Below are positions 35,526 to 45,207 of a stretch of DNA of 64,000 bases, in pieces. Position 1 is the stretch's first letter, and every line of letters begins with the position of its first letter. The DNA lies in contig NZ_CP020918.1 of the NCBI RefSeq assembly GCF_003076455.1, positions 1,488,001-1,552,000 on the forward strand, read 5' to 3'. Made by a program: the position numbers and the translations under genes. Source of the DNA: Flavobacterium faecale. GTDB lineage: Bacteria; Bacteroidota; Bacteroidia; Flavobacteriales; Flavobacteriaceae. The notes under the pieces were generated by a model. The model was not told where the DNA came from and made no database searches. It saw only the letters and a list, made by a program, of their open reading frames with translations.

Positions 35526-36004
35526 TTTTTATAATAGGTTTGATACGTGTATTCGTAAAGATGTTTTTCATCTTTAGATTGCAGGTCAGAATCTCTAAGT
35601 TCCCATTCTTCTGGATTTATTACAGGAAAATAAGCATCTGCATCAAATTCATGGTGTACTTTAGTAATCTCTAGTTTATCCGCAAAGGGTATCGCTAGTT
35701 TGTATATTTCTCCTCCGCCAATTATAAAAGTATCCTCATCCTTCGGGCAGATTGCCAAAGCTTCCTCAATAGTATGTACTACAATACATCCTTCAGGCTG
35801 ATAGTCTTTTTGTCTACTGATGACGATATGAGTTCTATTCGGTAATGGTTTCGGAAAGCTTTCAAATGTTTTTCGACCCATCACAATATGATGACCTGTT
35901 GTTAGGGCTTTAAAACGTTTAAAATCATTTGGCAAATGCCAAACAAGTTCATTGTCTTTTCCTAAGGCATTATTTTGTGCAACTGCAGCAATCATTATTA
36001 TCAT
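35522..36004 (-). CDS. folA: Dihydrofolate reductase
   Basis: 160 residues: MIIMIAAVAQNNALGKDN at the N-terminus, VWHLPNDFKRF with catalytic Asp27, HIVMGRKTFESF and IIGGGEIYKLAIP. It reduces dihydrofolate to tetrahydrofolate with NADPH, restoring the cofactor consumed by thymidylate synthase, whose gene lies 950 bases away on the same strand. Ten bases after the 2TM-domain protein gene. Confidence 0.96.
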   Translation of the reverse strand: MIIMIAAVAQNNALGKDNELVWHLPNDFKRFKALTTGHHIVMGRKTFESFPKPLPNRTHIVISRQKDYQPEGCIVVHTIEEALAICPKDEDTFIIGGGEIYKLAIPFADKLEITKVHHEFDADAYFPVINPEEWELRDSDLQSKDEKHLYEYTYQTYYKK

Positions 36005-36014
36005 ATTCTCAGTA

Positions 36015-36347
36015 TTATCTAGTCGGTTCTTCGTTTGCTTTAGTAGTCAAATCGGCTATTTTTTTTGATTGTAACGAGACTAAACGATCTATTTGTTCAC
36101 GTTCCCAGTCTTTGTTCATGAAACGATCTGTAATAAAGACTTTGATAAAGTGTAAGATAAACAGAAAAGCCCATACAGTAAATCCTAAGATTAACCAATT
36201 ATAGTCGAACGTTAAAGTCATTACTTTTGCAAATATAAAAGCAAATAAACTGCTGCAAGCTAGCAGTACAAAATGAAAGTACAATCTTTTCTTTTGTTTA
36301 ATGCGTCTTCTAGCGTATTCGTATAATTCGTGTTGGTCGCGTTCCAT
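36015..36347 (-). CDS. 2TM domain-containing membrane protein
   Basis: 110 residues beginning MERDQHELYEYARRRIKQKK, followed by two hydrophobic helices (FHFVLLACSSLFAFIFAKV and LILGFTVWAFLFILHFIKVF) and a polar tail. This matches the 2TM domain family of flavobacteria, also found at the N-terminus of some histidine kinases. Function unknown. Ten bases upstream of folA and probably co-transcribed. Confidence 0.75.
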   Translation of the reverse strand: MERDQHELYEYARRRIKQKKRLYFHFVLLACSSLFAFIFAKVMTLTFDYNWLILGFTVWAFLFILHFIKVFITDRFMNKDWEREQIDRLVSLQSKKIADLTTKANEEPTR

Positions 36348-36584
36348 AAGTAAAATATTAAAGTATAAAGATAAAATTAAATTTAATATTTTGCTATTTA
36401 TTGTAATTATTACTTCTTCGTCAACCGTTTTGTTTTTTATAAAATGAAATTTTTGCCTTGTTAAATTACTGAATTATTTAAAAATTAACAGATGAAGGGT
36501 TATTTCAATAAATCTAATGGGTAATTGTCGGATCTAAAAGATAATTTATTTCCTTTGTCACATAATATTAAAAATGAAATAGTT

Positions 36585-36881
36585 ATGTCAATAAAGAAAC
36601 AATTTATAAAGTCAAAGCCAGTTTGTAAAGTTACATTTTCTATCGAAGCTAAAGAAGCTACAACTGCATCTGTAGTAGGGGATTTTAATAATTGGAGTGT
36701 GGAAGAAGGTACATTGAGTAAATTAAAAAACGGTACTTTTAAAGGTGTTGTTGAATTACCAAAAGATGCTTCTTACGAATTTAAATATGTAATTGACGGA
36801 GAATATGTAAATGATGCGGAAGCTGATTCTCTAAAATGGAATGAATTTGCAGGTACTGAAAACGGAGTGTTGGAAGTATAA
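36585..36881 (+). CDS. Isoamylase early-set (CBM48-like) small protein
   Basis: 98 residues from MSIKKQFIKSKPVCKVTF. A single immunoglobulin-like glycogen-binding domain: TASVVGDFNNWSVEEGTLSK and YEFKYVIDGEYVNDAEAD resemble CBM48 and AMPK glycogen-binding modules. No catalytic domain, no signal peptide. It may bind glycogen-like glucan in the cytoplasm. Upstream ORF residues starting at 36525 lack a good start. Followed by its own terminator. Confidence 0.85.
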   Translation: MSIKKQFIKSKPVCKVTFSIEAKEATTASVVGDFNNWSVEEGTLSKLKNGTFKGVVELPKDASYEFKYVIDGEYVNDAEADSLKWNEFAGTENGVLEV

Positions 36882-36894
36882 GATATATAAAAGA

Positions 36895-36920
36895 AAATCC
36901 GCTGTAAAGCGGATTTTTTT
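36895..36920 (+). terminator. Terminator of the CBM48-like gene
   Basis: Perfect 9-bp inverted repeat AAATCCGCT / AGCGGATTT (36895-36903 and 36908-36916, 4-base loop) running into a T tract. Confidence 0.9.
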
Positions 36921-36955
36921 ATTTCTATCAGGATGGTGTTGAATATGCTTAATTG

Positions 36956-37780
36956 TTAAACAGCAACACTTCCTTTTATACCAGCATGAGGTTCGTAGCC
37001 TTCAAGTGTAAAGTCGTCATAGTCAAATTCGAATATGTCTTTTATTGCTGGATTTAAGATCATTTTTGGTAATGGTTTTGGATCTCTAGATAATTGCAAT
37101 TCTAGTTGTTCAAAATGGTTGTTGTAAATATGTGCATCGCCAAACGTGTGGATAAATTCACCCACGCCTAGGTCACATACTTGTGCGATCATCATTGTAA
37201 GTAATGCGTATGATGCGATATTGAAAGGTACTCCTAAGAATATATCAGCACTACGTTGGTACAATTGGCAAGATAATTTTCCGTCAGCAACATAAAATTG
37301 AAAAAAGGCATGACATGGAGGTAGAGCAGCTTTGTTGTTCCCTACATTTTCTGAAAATGATTTTGATGTATCAGGTAATACAGAAGGATTCCAAGCTGAT
37401 ACAATCATTCTACGACTGTTTGGATTTGTTTTTAATTCGGTAATTAGATCTTTTATTTGATCGATTTCCTCACTGTTCCAGTTGCGCCATTGATGGCCAT
37501 AAACAGGACCAAGGTCACCATTTTCATCTGCCCATGCGTCCCATATTTTTACTCCGTTTTCTTGGAGGTATTTAATATTGGTATCGCCCTTTAAAAACCA
37601 CAACAATTCATAGATGATGGATTTTAAGTGCAACTTTTTTGTAGTAACCATCGGAAAGCCTTCGTTTAGATCAAAACGCATTTGATATCCAAAGACACTT
37701 TTTGTTCCTGTTCCTGTACGGTCTCCTTTTTGGCAACCGCTTTCCATTACATGTTGTACTAAATCTAAATATTGTTTCAT
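36956..37780 (-). CDS. thyA: Thymidylate synthase
   Basis: 274 residues: N-terminal [13 protein letters not shown] and [14 protein letters not shown], catalytic cysteine in [31 protein letters not shown], and [12 protein letters not shown]. It converts dUMP to dTMP using methylene-tetrahydrofolate, producing dihydrofolate for FolA encoded nearby. Downstream of the bifunctional nuclease gene by 54 bases. Confidence 0.97.
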   Translation of the reverse strand: MKQYLDLVQHVMESGCQKGDRTGTGTKSVFGYQMRFDLNEGFPMVTTKKLHLKSIIYELLWFLKGDTNIKYLQENGVKIWDAWADENGDLGPVYGHQWRNWNSEEIDQIKDLITELKTNPNSRRMIVSAWNPSVLPDTSKSFSENVGNNKAALPPCHAFFQFYVADGKLSCQLYQRSADIFLGVPFNIASYALLTMMIAQVCDLGVGEFIHTFGDAHIYNNHFEQLELQLSRDPKPLPKMILNPAIKDIFEFDYDDFTLEGYEPHAGIKGSVAV

Positions 37781-37834
37781 CGGTTTGTTACGTTAATAGT
37801 GGTAAATAGAGAGCTAATTGGAGAGTATATAATT

Positions 37835-38467
37835 TTAAGACTCTCTTTTCGAAATTTCGTCTCTTATTTTTGCTGCCTTTTCATAGTCTTCGTCACTAAC
37901 CGCTATAGCTAAGATTTCGTTCAGTTCTTGAATGCTATGTTTTAAAAACGGTCTTTCGGCCAATTGATTTTCATCCTCTTCATTTCCAAAAGTTTCAGGA
38001 TTCGAAAGAATGTCATCTATTTCATTAGAATCGTTATCGCCTTCTTGCGGATTTGTTTTTAGATAAATACCTGCTTTGTCAAGAATGTTTTTGTAGGTAA
38101 AGATAGGTGCGTTAAATCGAAGCGCCAGTGCAATAGCGTCTGATGTTCTTGCATCTATAATTTCTTCGATCTTATCTCTTTCGCAAATGATACTTGAATA
38201 AAAGACACCATCAACTAATTTATGAATGATTACTTGTTTGACAATGATATCAAATCGTTCAGCAAAGTTTTTGAACAGATCATGTGTCAAAGGGCGTGGT
38301 GGTTTAATCTCCTTTTCTAAAGCTATCGCAATAGATTGTGCTTCAAAGGCGCCAATTACAATAGGCAGTTTACGTTCTCCATCAACTTCGTTCAAAATCA
38401 AAGCATAAGCTCCGTTTTGTGTTTGGCTGTAGGATATTCCTTTTATAGATAATTTAACTAAACTCAT
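37835..38467 (-). CDS. Bifunctional nuclease family protein (DUF151 plus UVR motif)
   Basis: 210 residues. The N-terminal BFN/DUF151 domain (to about residue 145) contains LPIVIGAFEAQSIAIALE, RPLTHDLFKNF and DARTSDAIALALRFNAPIF. An acidic linker is followed by a C-terminal UVR motif (YEKAAKIRDEI), as found in UvrB and UvrC. The family has DNase/RNase activity in some members. Located directly upstream of thyA. Confidence 0.9.
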   Translation of the reverse strand: MSLVKLSIKGISYSQTQNGAYALILNEVDGERKLPIVIGAFEAQSIAIALEKEIKPPRPLTHDLFKNFAERFDIIVKQVIIHKLVDGVFYSSIICERDKIEEIIDARTSDAIALALRFNAPIFTYKNILDKAGIYLKTNPQEGDNDSNEIDDILSNPETFGNEEDENQLAERPFLKHSIQELNEILAIAVSDEDYEKAAKIRDEISKRES

Positions 38468-38640
38468 GTTTGTTTTAAGTATTAGATTTTAAAGGCTAAA
38501 ATCAAAGAATTATTTGGTGGTGATTTGCTCGAAAATTCAAATGCATACGGGCAAACCAATAAACATACAAAGAAACAAAATCTTTTCTTAGCCACAAAAG
38601 TATTCGTGCGTTTGTGAGGACAAAATGTTAGTGGAATCTT

Positions 38641-38678
38641 AAAATAAAAAAGCTATCCAATTTTTAAATCGGATAGCT
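38641..38678 (-). terminator. Terminator of the etf operon
   Basis: Perfect 8-bp inverted repeat AGCTATCC / GGATAGCT (38651-38658 and 38671-38678) just after etfA, with a T-rich run in the minus direction. Confidence 0.85.
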
Positions 38679-38701
38679 CTTAGTAAGAATTAGTAAGCTT
38701 C

Positions 38702-39664
38702 TTATTGTGCTTTGAATGCTTTCAATTTTTCGATAAGTTGTGGTACTACTTCAAAAGCATCACCAACGATTCCGTAATCAGCCACTTTAAAGAAAGGAGC
38801 TTCAGGGTCGGAGTTGATAACAACCTTAACTTTTGATGAATTGATTCCCGCAATATGTTGTATCGCACCCGATATTCCGATAGCGATATATAAATTTGAT
38901 GCCACAGGTTTTCCTGTTTGTCCTACGTGTTCTCCGTGAGGTCTCCATCCTAAGTCAGAAACGGGTTTAGAACAAGCTGTAGCTGCACCAAGTACAGACG
39001 CTAGATCTTCAATTAATCCCCAGTTTTCTGGCCCTTTCAAACCACGTCCTCCAGATACCACGATGTCTGCATCTGCGATAGTAACTTTTCCACTTGCTTT
39101 TTCAGTAGATTCTACTTTGATTCCAAAGTCAGCATCATTAATTGAAGGAGCAAAATCTTCTTCAGTTGCGCTTGAGTCTGTTGGTACAATTCCGAAAGAG
39201 TTTTTGGCCAATCCAAGAACTTTTACGTCAGTGCTTATTTCAGTTACAGTAAATGCTTTATTTGAAAAAGCGCTTCTTTTTACTTGAAAAGGTGCTGTGC
39301 TAACTGGAAGTCCAACCACATTTGAGGCGAAACCTGCATTAAGAGATACGGCTACTAGTGATGATAAATAAGAACTATCTGTTGTAGATGACAAGACTAC
39401 TAGTTTAGCGTCTTCTTTCTTTGCAGCTTGTTGAATAGCGTCAGCATATGCTTTGGCCGAAAAGGTATTTAATTTGCTATCTGTAACTTTTAGCACTTTG
39501 TCTACACCGTATTTTGATAATTCAGATGCATCGCTAACGTTAAATGTGATTGCTGTAACTGTAGATCCTAAAGATTCTGCTACTTTTTTTGCATAGGAAG
39601 CCAATTCAAAAGCTACTTTTTTGAATTTCCCCTCTGCTGATTCTGCGTATATTAATATTGACAT
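38702..39664 (-). CDS. etfA: Electron transfer flavoprotein subunit alpha
   Basis: 320 residues. The N-terminal ETF domain starts MSILIYAESAEGKFKKVAFE. The C-terminal FAD domain carries VVSGGRGLKGPENWGLIEDL, DLGWRPHGEHVGQTGK and YIAIGISGAIQHIAGI, the binding signature. EtfAB collects electrons from acyl-CoA and related dehydrogenases and passes them to the quinone pool. Follows etfB after a 74-base spacer with short tandem duplications. Confidence 0.97.
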   Translation of the reverse strand: MSILIYAESAEGKFKKVAFELASYAKKVAESLGSTVTAITFNVSDASELSKYGVDKVLKVTDSKLNTFSAKAYADAIQQAAKKEDAKLVVLSSTTDSSYLSSLVAVSLNAGFASNVVGLPVSTAPFQVKRSAFSNKAFTVTEISTDVKVLGLAKNSFGIVPTDSSATEEDFAPSINDADFGIKVESTEKASGKVTIADADIVVSGGRGLKGPENWGLIEDLASVLGAATACSKPVSDLGWRPHGEHVGQTGKPVASNLYIAIGISGAIQHIAGINSSKVKVVINSDPEAPFFKVADYGIVGDAFEVVPQLIEKLKAFKAQ

Positions 39665-39738
39665 AATTTTTTTGTTTAAAAGTTTAAAGTTTCAGGTTTC
39701 AGGTTCTAAAGCTGAATACTGCTACTGAATACTGGTTT

Positions 39739-40485
39739 CTAGATTACTTTAGCTTCGTTGTGTAACAAATTGATAAGCTCGTCTATATTGTCTGCAGCAA
39801 TCAATTTTACCGCAGATTTAGCTGCTGGTTTTTCATATTTTACTGCTTTTGTATTGGTATCTGCAGCAACTGGCTCCACTACGGTTAATGGTTTGGTTCT
39901 TGCAGTCATAATTCCTCTCATGTTCGGAATTTTAAGGTCTTTTTCTTCTACCAACCCTTTTTGTCCACCAATGATAAGAGGTAGCGTAGTTGAAATATTT
40001 TCTTTACCACCATCAATTTCACGAACAGCTTTTACGTTTGTTCCATCAATTGTTAGTTCAGTACATGAGTTTACAAAATTAAAATTGCTAAGAGCTGCTA
40101 CCATTCCTGGAACCATTCCTCCATTATAATCAAGTGATTCTTTTCCTGCCAAAACTACATCGTAACCACCATTTTTAATTACTTCGGCTAATTGTTTTGC
40201 AACAAAAAAACCATCTGTTGGCGTTGCGTTTATACGTATAGCATCATTTGCGCCAATAGCAAGTGCTTTTCTTAAGGTTGGTTCTGTTTCTGGTCCACCA
40301 ACATTAACTACAGTAACTGTAGCGCCTTGTTGCTCTTGAAACCAAATTGCACGTGTCAATCCGAATTCGTCGTTTGGGTTAATTACAAATTGAACACCAT
40401 TAGTGTCAAATTCTGAATCATTATTTGTAAAATTGATTTTTGAGGTAGTATCAGGTACATGGCTGATGCAAACTAGTATTTTCAT
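39739..40485 (-). CDS. etfB: Electron transfer flavoprotein subunit beta
   Basis: 248 residues: MKILVCISHVPDTTSKINF, VINPNDEFGLTRAI, AGKESLDYNGGMVPGMVA and GGQKGLVEEKDLKIPNMRG, typical of EtfB, which binds AMP and forms the heterodimer with EtfA. First gene of etfBA, divergent from the pyruvate dehydrogenase gene. A -7-like box lies about 120 bases upstream. Confidence 0.97.
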   Translation of the reverse strand: MKILVCISHVPDTTSKINFTNNDSEFDTNGVQFVINPNDEFGLTRAIWFQEQQGATVTVVNVGGPETEPTLRKALAIGANDAIRINATPTDGFFVAKQLAEVIKNGGYDVVLAGKESLDYNGGMVPGMVAALSNFNFVNSCTELTIDGTNVKAVREIDGGKENISTTLPLIIGGQKGLVEEKDLKIPNMRGIMTARTKPLTVVEPVAADTNTKAVKYEKPAAKSAVKLIAADNIDELINLLHNEAKVI

Positions 40486-40605
40486 AAGGTTCCTGTTATT
40501 TAATATAATTTTTTTTGAAAAGTTTAAAGGTTTATTCTTTTTGATTTTTCGAATAAAAAAATGATTTTCGGTTCTAAATTATGGTTCTTTGATATGATTG
40601 AGTTA

Positions 40606-40613
40606 CAAATTTA
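40606..40613 (-). promoter_or_regulatory. Possible -7 promoter box of etfBA (TAAATTTG)
   Basis: Minus-strand TAAATTTG fits TAnnTTTG, about 120 bases before etfB, implying a long leader. Nothing else was recognised in the rest of the 339-base divergent region except the pdhB box. Confidence 0.35.
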
Positions 40614-40784
40614 GGATAAAAAAATGTATAATTTACTATGCGTGCATAATAAATTTTACTTAAAATTGCGATTTTCAGCAAATAATTGGGTTTGGAGATT
40701 GTAAATTTAGGAAGATATAACAAATAACTAAAAATTACAGCGCATTATTTTAATCCAAATAAGGTATAAGTGATTTTAAATATT

Positions 40785-40792
40785 TATTTTTG
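40785..40792 (+). promoter_or_regulatory. -7 promoter box of the pyruvate dehydrogenase gene (TATTTTTG)
   Basis: TATTTTTG, a TAnnTTTG match 32 bases before the start codon at 40825. Confidence 0.5.
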
Positions 40793-40824
40793 CTTTTCGA
40801 AAAATATACATATACAATTATAAT

Positions 40825-41802
40825 ATGAGAACGATACAATTTAGAGAGGCGATTTGTGAAGCGATGAGTGAAGAAATGCGTCACGACGAGTCTGTTTACT
40901 TGATGGGTGAGGAAGTTGCTGAATATAACGGCGCTTACAAAGCTTCAAAAGGTATGCTTGCAGAATTTGGCGAAAAAAGAGTTATTGATACTCCAATTGC
41001 AGAGTTAGGTTTTACAGGTATTGCTGTAGGTTCTGCAATGAACGGTTGTCGTCCTATTGTAGAATATATGACTTTCAACTTTTGTTTAGTTGGTATAGAT
41101 CAAATTATAAATAACGCTGCCAAAATGCGTCAAATGACAGGTGGACAATTCAATGTGCCTATCGTTTTTCGTGGGCCAACTGCATCTGCAGGGCAATTGG
41201 GAGCAACACACTCACAAGCGCTAGAAAACTGGTTTGCAAATACTCCAGGTCTTAAAGTTGTAGTTCCATCTACACCTTATGATGCAAAAGGTTTATTGAA
41301 AGCTGCCATTCGTGATAATGATCCAGTGATCTTCATGGAATCTGAGCAAATGTATGGTGATAAAGGTGAAGTGCCAGATGGTGAATATATTATTCCTATT
41401 GGTGTTGCTGATATCAAACGTGAAGGAACAGATGTAACTATCGTTTCTTTTGGTAAAATCATTAAAGAAGCTTTTACTGCTGCTGATGAATTGGCTGCTG
41501 CTGGAATTTCTTGTGAAATTATCGATTTAAGAACAGTTCGTCCTTTAGATATTGATGCCATTTTGACTTCGGTTAAAAAAACAAATAGATTGGTGATTTT
41601 AGAAGAAGCTTGGCCATTTGCTAGTGTCTCTTCAGAGATTACATATTTGGTACAAGAGCGTGCATTTGATTTCTTAGACGCACCAATCCAAAGAATCACT
41701 ACTGCAGATACTCCAGCACCTTACTCTCCAGTATTATTGGAAGAGTGGTTGCCAAATGCAAGTGATGTTGTAAAAGCAGTAAAAAAAGTATTGAACAAAT
41801 AA
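40825..41802 (+). CDS. pdhB: Pyruvate dehydrogenase E1 component subunit beta
   Basis: 325 residues of the transketolase-like beta subunit: MRTIQFREAICEAMSEEM, DTPIAELGFTGIAVGSAMNG, EYMTFNFCLVGIDQIINNAAK, VFRGPTASAGQLGATHSQ and EIIDLRTVRPLDIDAI. With E1 alpha it decarboxylates pyruvate on thiamine diphosphate. The alpha and E2 genes are not adjacent. A clear terminator follows. Confidence 0.95.
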   Translation: MRTIQFREAICEAMSEEMRHDESVYLMGEEVAEYNGAYKASKGMLAEFGEKRVIDTPIAELGFTGIAVGSAMNGCRPIVEYMTFNFCLVGIDQIINNAAKMRQMTGGQFNVPIVFRGPTASAGQLGATHSQALENWFANTPGLKVVVPSTPYDAKGLLKAAIRDNDPVIFMESEQMYGDKGEVPDGEYIIPIGVADIKREGTDVTIVSFGKIIKEAFTAADELAAAGISCEIIDLRTVRPLDIDAILTSVKKTNRLVILEEAWPFASVSSEITYLVQERAFDFLDAPIQRITTADTPAPYSPVLLEEWLPNASDVVKAVKKVLNK

Positions 41803-41825
41803 GCTTCAATTAGAATACTATAATG

Positions 41826-41861
41826 ACTTCATCATGCGTTTGTATGATGAAGTTTTTTTTT
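41826..41861 (+). terminator. Terminator of pdhB
   Basis: Perfect 10-bp inverted repeat ACTTCATCAT / ATGATGAAGT (41826-41835 and 41844-41853) followed by a T run. Confidence 0.92.
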
Positions 41862-41871
41862 AAATATAATT

Positions 41872-44358
41872 ATGAATAAATATTATTTCATTCTGTTGCT
41901 TTTAATTTTTGGCGCAGGAACAACCGTAATAGCACAAACTAAGGTAAGTGGATTGGTTTTGGATAACACCAACCAACCCGTACCCTTTGCCAATGTGGTG
42001 TTCAAAGACTCAAATGAAGGGACGATGTCTAACGAAGACGGACGTTTTTATATTGAATCTGAAAAAGAATACAATGCAATTATTATCACCTCGGTTGGGT
42101 ATTCTGATAAAGTGGTAGTATTGCCTCAAGCGATTAACTACAATTTTAAAGTGGTAGTTTCGGCTGCAGAGGCCTTGAAAGAGGTTACTATCTTTACCGG
42201 AAAAACTTCAAAGAAGAACAATCCGGCTTTGGATATCCTTAGAAAAATATGGGAACATAAGCGAAAAAACGGTCTTTCGCAATTTGATTACTATCAAATG
42301 GAAAAGTATGAAAAAGTCGAATTTGACATGAATACTATTGATAGTGCGTTTATGAAAAGTAAGTTGTTTAAGGGCATGGAATTTATTTTCAAGCACATGG
42401 ATACCTCAAAAGTAACCGGAAAAACATATTTGCCCATTTTTATCAATGAGTCACTGTATGATGTGTATGGAAACAATAAAACAAATAAGGTTAAAGAAAA
42501 AGTAAAGGCAAACAAGAATTCTGGATTTAGTGATAACCAGCAAATACTTTCTTTTGTCAAGGATTTATATTCTAATTACGATATCTATAACAATCACTTG
42601 ACCTTTTTTGATAAGAGTTTCACGAGTCCGTTGTCCAAAACAGGGATTGATACCTATAATTATGTACTTAGAGATAGTGCTTTTGTGGGTAAAAAATGGT
42701 GCTACAATATTTTGTTTTATCCAAGACGAAAAAATGAACTAACCTTCAAAGGTGATTTTTGGGTTACAGATACTACCTATGCAATTAAAAAAATTAATAT
42801 GGCCGTGACCAAAAGTGCCAATATTAACTGGGTAAAAGATATTTATATCGAACAAGAATTTGAAGTTCAAAACGATTCGGTTTTTCTATTGACCAGAGAT
42901 TATATGATGTCTGATTTTGCTTTAAACAAAAAGGAAGAGTCAAAAGGAATGTATGGAAAACGTACAACCCTATATCAAAATCATTTGTTTAATGTAGAAA
43001 AGCCAGCAAGCTTGTACAAGGACGAAGTAAATTATATAGACAACGAAGTCTATAATCGATCTGAAGCATATTGGGATGACAACCGATTTGAAAATTTGAA
43101 TAAAGACGAAAAAGGAGTTTACAAAATGCTAGACACTTTGCAAACAGTCAACAAATTCAAGCGTTTGTATAATTTGGTTTCAATATTAGGAAGTGGTTAT
43201 ATTCAGTCAGGGCATTTTGATTACGGACCTATCTTCTCAACTTTTGGATTTAACACCGTAGAAGGGCTTCGCCTGCGTGTTGGTGGACGTACCTACTTCG
43301 GACCAAATGACGCATGGAGATTACAAGGATATACCGCTTACGGATTTGGAGATGATAAGTTTAAATACGGAATCTCTGGTAAATGGATGGTTGACAAAAA
43401 GAAAAGGATTATTCTATCGGGTGGTAACAGGCGCGATGTGGAGCAAATAGGTGCGAGTTTAACAAGCACCAACGACGTTCTTGGTCGAAGTTTTGCATCA
43501 TCCTCTTTGTTTTCTACAGGAAGCAATGGAAAGTTAACCAATATAAATTTGAGCAATGTGGCAGTTGAGATTGAGCCTATCAAAAACTTAACTTTTCAAA
43601 CTGGGTTCTCGTACCGTACTTTGGAGTCGGCGTCAGATACGTTTAGTCTAGATTATTATACAGATGATACGCGTACAACGGTTGAAGATGCTGTAAAACA
43701 ATCGGAGGTTAATTTACAAATTCAATTTACTCCCAATCGAAAAACAATTGGTTACGGGGTAGAACGAAGCGATGTTGACAGTCCGTACAGTCATTTCTTT
43801 GTGAATTACAATCACGGGTTCAAAGGCTTATTGGATAGTGATTTTAAATATGACAAAGTACAGTTGTATTACAAACAACCCATCATTATTGGTCCATTAG
43901 GACGTACAAACCTTATTGTAGAATTGGGTAAAACGTTTGGTAAAATTCCGTTAGGGTTAATGAATGTGATCCCCGGAAATCAAACCTATTTTACTATAGA
44001 GAACACCTTTAGTAACTTGAACTTCTATGAATTTGTAACAGATCAATATGCAACCTTTCAGTGGAATCATAATTTTGGTGGCCGATTGTTCAGCAGAATT
44101 CCGTTCATGCGTAAGTTAAATTGGAGAGAAATCATCGGAGTTCGATCTGTTTTTGGATCTATATCTGATCAGAATAGAGCTTTAAATGCTTCGGGATTAG
44201 TTTACAATGCTCCAGAAAAAGGGTATTGGGAATATAGTGCTGGTATTGGGAATATTTTTAAAGTGTTACGTATTGATTTTGCTTGGAGAGGTAACTACCT
44301 AAATGCTCCCGATGCGCAAAAGTTCTCTGTAAAAGGTTCTTTTGGGTTCTATTTTTAG
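41872..44358 (+). CDS. DUF5686 outer-membrane protein with carboxypeptidase-regulatory-like domain
   Basis: 828 residues. A signal peptide (to about residue 22, VIAQT) precedes a carboxypeptidase-D regulatory-like beta-sandwich (TKVSGLVLDNTNQPVPFANV, about 22-105), then the large DUF5686 region with helical and barrel segments ending in an aromatic strand (KGSFGFYF). Typical of Bacteroidota outer membranes; role unknown, probably envelope or transport related. Nothing links it clearly to pdhB or ppa besides position. Confidence 0.85.
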   Translation: MNKYYFILLLLIFGAGTTVIAQTKVSGLVLDNTNQPVPFANVVFKDSNEGTMSNEDGRFYIESEKEYNAIIITSVGYSDKVVVLPQAINYNFKVVVSAAEALKEVTIFTGKTSKKNNPALDILRKIWEHKRKNGLSQFDYYQMEKYEKVEFDMNTIDSAFMKSKLFKGMEFIFKHMDTSKVTGKTYLPIFINESLYDVYGNNKTNKVKEKVKANKNSGFSDNQQILSFVKDLYSNYDIYNNHLTFFDKSFTSPLSKTGIDTYNYVLRDSAFVGKKWCYNILFYPRRKNELTFKGDFWVTDTTYAIKKINMAVTKSANINWVKDIYIEQEFEVQNDSVFLLTRDYMMSDFALNKKEESKGMYGKRTTLYQNHLFNVEKPASLYKDEVNYIDNEVYNRSEAYWDDNRFENLNKDEKGVYKMLDTLQTVNKFKRLYNLVSILGSGYIQSGHFDYGPIFSTFGFNTVEGLRLRVGGRTYFGPNDAWRLQGYTAYGFGDDKFKYGISGKWMVDKKKRIILSGGNRRDVEQIGASLTSTNDVLGRSFASSSLFSTGSNGKLTNINLSNVAVEIEPIKNLTFQTGFSYRTLESASDTFSLDYYTDDTRTTVEDAVKQSEVNLQIQFTPNRKTIGYGVERSDVDSPYSHFFVNYNHGFKGLLDSDFKYDKVQLYYKQPIIIGPLGRTNLIVELGKTFGKIPLGLMNVIPGNQTYFTIENTFSNLNFYEFVTDQYATFQWNHNFGGRLFSRIPFMRKLNWREIIGVRSVFGSISDQNRALNASGLVYNAPEKGYWEYSAGIGNIFKVLRIDFAWRGNYLNAPDAQKFSVKGSFGFYF

Positions 44359-44440
44359 AAAAAAAAGAAGATTATTTAATGATTTAAGCAATAAAAGGTC
44401 TTAAACGTTCTAGATTCTACTGTTTTAGGAGAGATAAATC

Positions 44441-44470
44441 TTGGAATAAAAATGTTTTTGACTATTTTTG
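44441..44470 (+). promoter_or_regulatory. Promoter of ppa (TTG - 19 - TATTTTTG)
   Basis: TTG at 44441-44443, a 19-base spacer and TATTTTTG at 44463-44470, matching the Bacteroidota -33/-7 promoter very well, 33 bases before the start codon. Confidence 0.75.
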
Positions 44471-44503
44471 CATCCGATAAATTGAAATAAAAGATATTAT
44501 AAT

Positions 44504-45037
44504 ATGAGTGCAGAAAAAACTATTACTTTCGATGTTTTAATCGAAATACCAAGAGGGAGCAGAAACAAATACGAATATGATTTCGAAATTAGAAGAATGC
44601 GTTTTGATAGAATGTTATTTTCTTCTATGATGTATCCTGCTGATTACGGATTTATTCCTGAAACATTAGCACTTGATGGAGATCCATTAGATGTTTTGGT
44701 TTTGGTAAATGAAGCAACATTTCCTGGTTGTGTAATGGAAGTTAAGCCTATTGGAGTTTTCTTAATGGCAGACGACAAAGGTCCAGACGAAAAAATTATC
44801 TGCGTACCCGTTTCAGATCCAATCTGGAATTCACTTGAAAACTTATCTGATATGAATCCTCACTTGGTGAAAGAAATCGAACACTTCTTCCAAGTATATA
44901 AAGATTTAGAAAACAAAAAAGTTGACGTTGGTGGATGGGGAGATCTTGATGATGCATTGAGAATTATCCAAGAATGTAAAGATCGTTTTGAAGCGATTCC
45001 AAATAAACCAGAAGGATTGTTTACTATCAAATTGTAA
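44504..45037 (+). CDS. ppa: Inorganic pyrophosphatase (family I)
   Basis: 177 residues: EIPRGSRNKYEYD, YPADYGFIPETLALDGDPLDVLVLV with the metal-binding aspartates, and GGWGDLDDALRIIQECKDRF. It hydrolyses pyrophosphate to phosphate with Mg2+, pulling biosynthetic reactions forward. Single gene with its own promoter and terminator. Confidence 0.97.
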   Translation: MSAEKTITFDVLIEIPRGSRNKYEYDFEIRRMRFDRMLFSSMMYPADYGFIPETLALDGDPLDVLVLVNEATFPGCVMEVKPIGVFLMADDKGPDEKIICVPVSDPIWNSLENLSDMNPHLVKEIEHFFQVYKDLENKKVDVGGWGDLDDALRIIQECKDRFEAIPNKPEGLFTIKL

Positions 45038-45062
45038 GTAGATAACCATTCGGTACCTAATA

Positions 45063-45098
45063 AAAAAAGCAATATTCGTAATTGAATATTGCTTTTTT
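45063..45098 (+). terminator. Terminator of ppa
   Basis: Perfect 15-bp inverted repeat (45063-45077 and 45084-45098) with A- and T-rich ends. Confidence 0.92.
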
Positions 45099-45147
45099 GT
45101 TTTTATGAATCCCCCGCCTAGAGGTGCAATTTGTAACGGTCACAAAA

Positions 45148-45184
45148 AAAAACGGATCTAGAATTTACTTCTACATCCGTTTTT
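45148..45184 (-). terminator. Terminator of the deoxynucleoside kinase gene
   Basis: 10-bp inverted repeat AAAAACGGAT / ATCCGTTTTT (45148-45157 and 45175-45184, 17-base loop), just downstream of the minus-strand kinase gene, with poly-A/T flanks. Confidence 0.85.
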
Positions 45185-45207
45185 GTTTTTTTTAAAAATA
45201 TGTTTAT

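Noticed and set aside
36525..36584. Longer start for the CBM48-like protein
   Set aside because: Begins at a non-ATG codon; the 20 extra residues are unrelated to the domain, and ATG 36585 fits better.
39758..40129. 123-residue frame antisense to etfB
   Set aside because: Mirror of etfB codon usage; no independent features.
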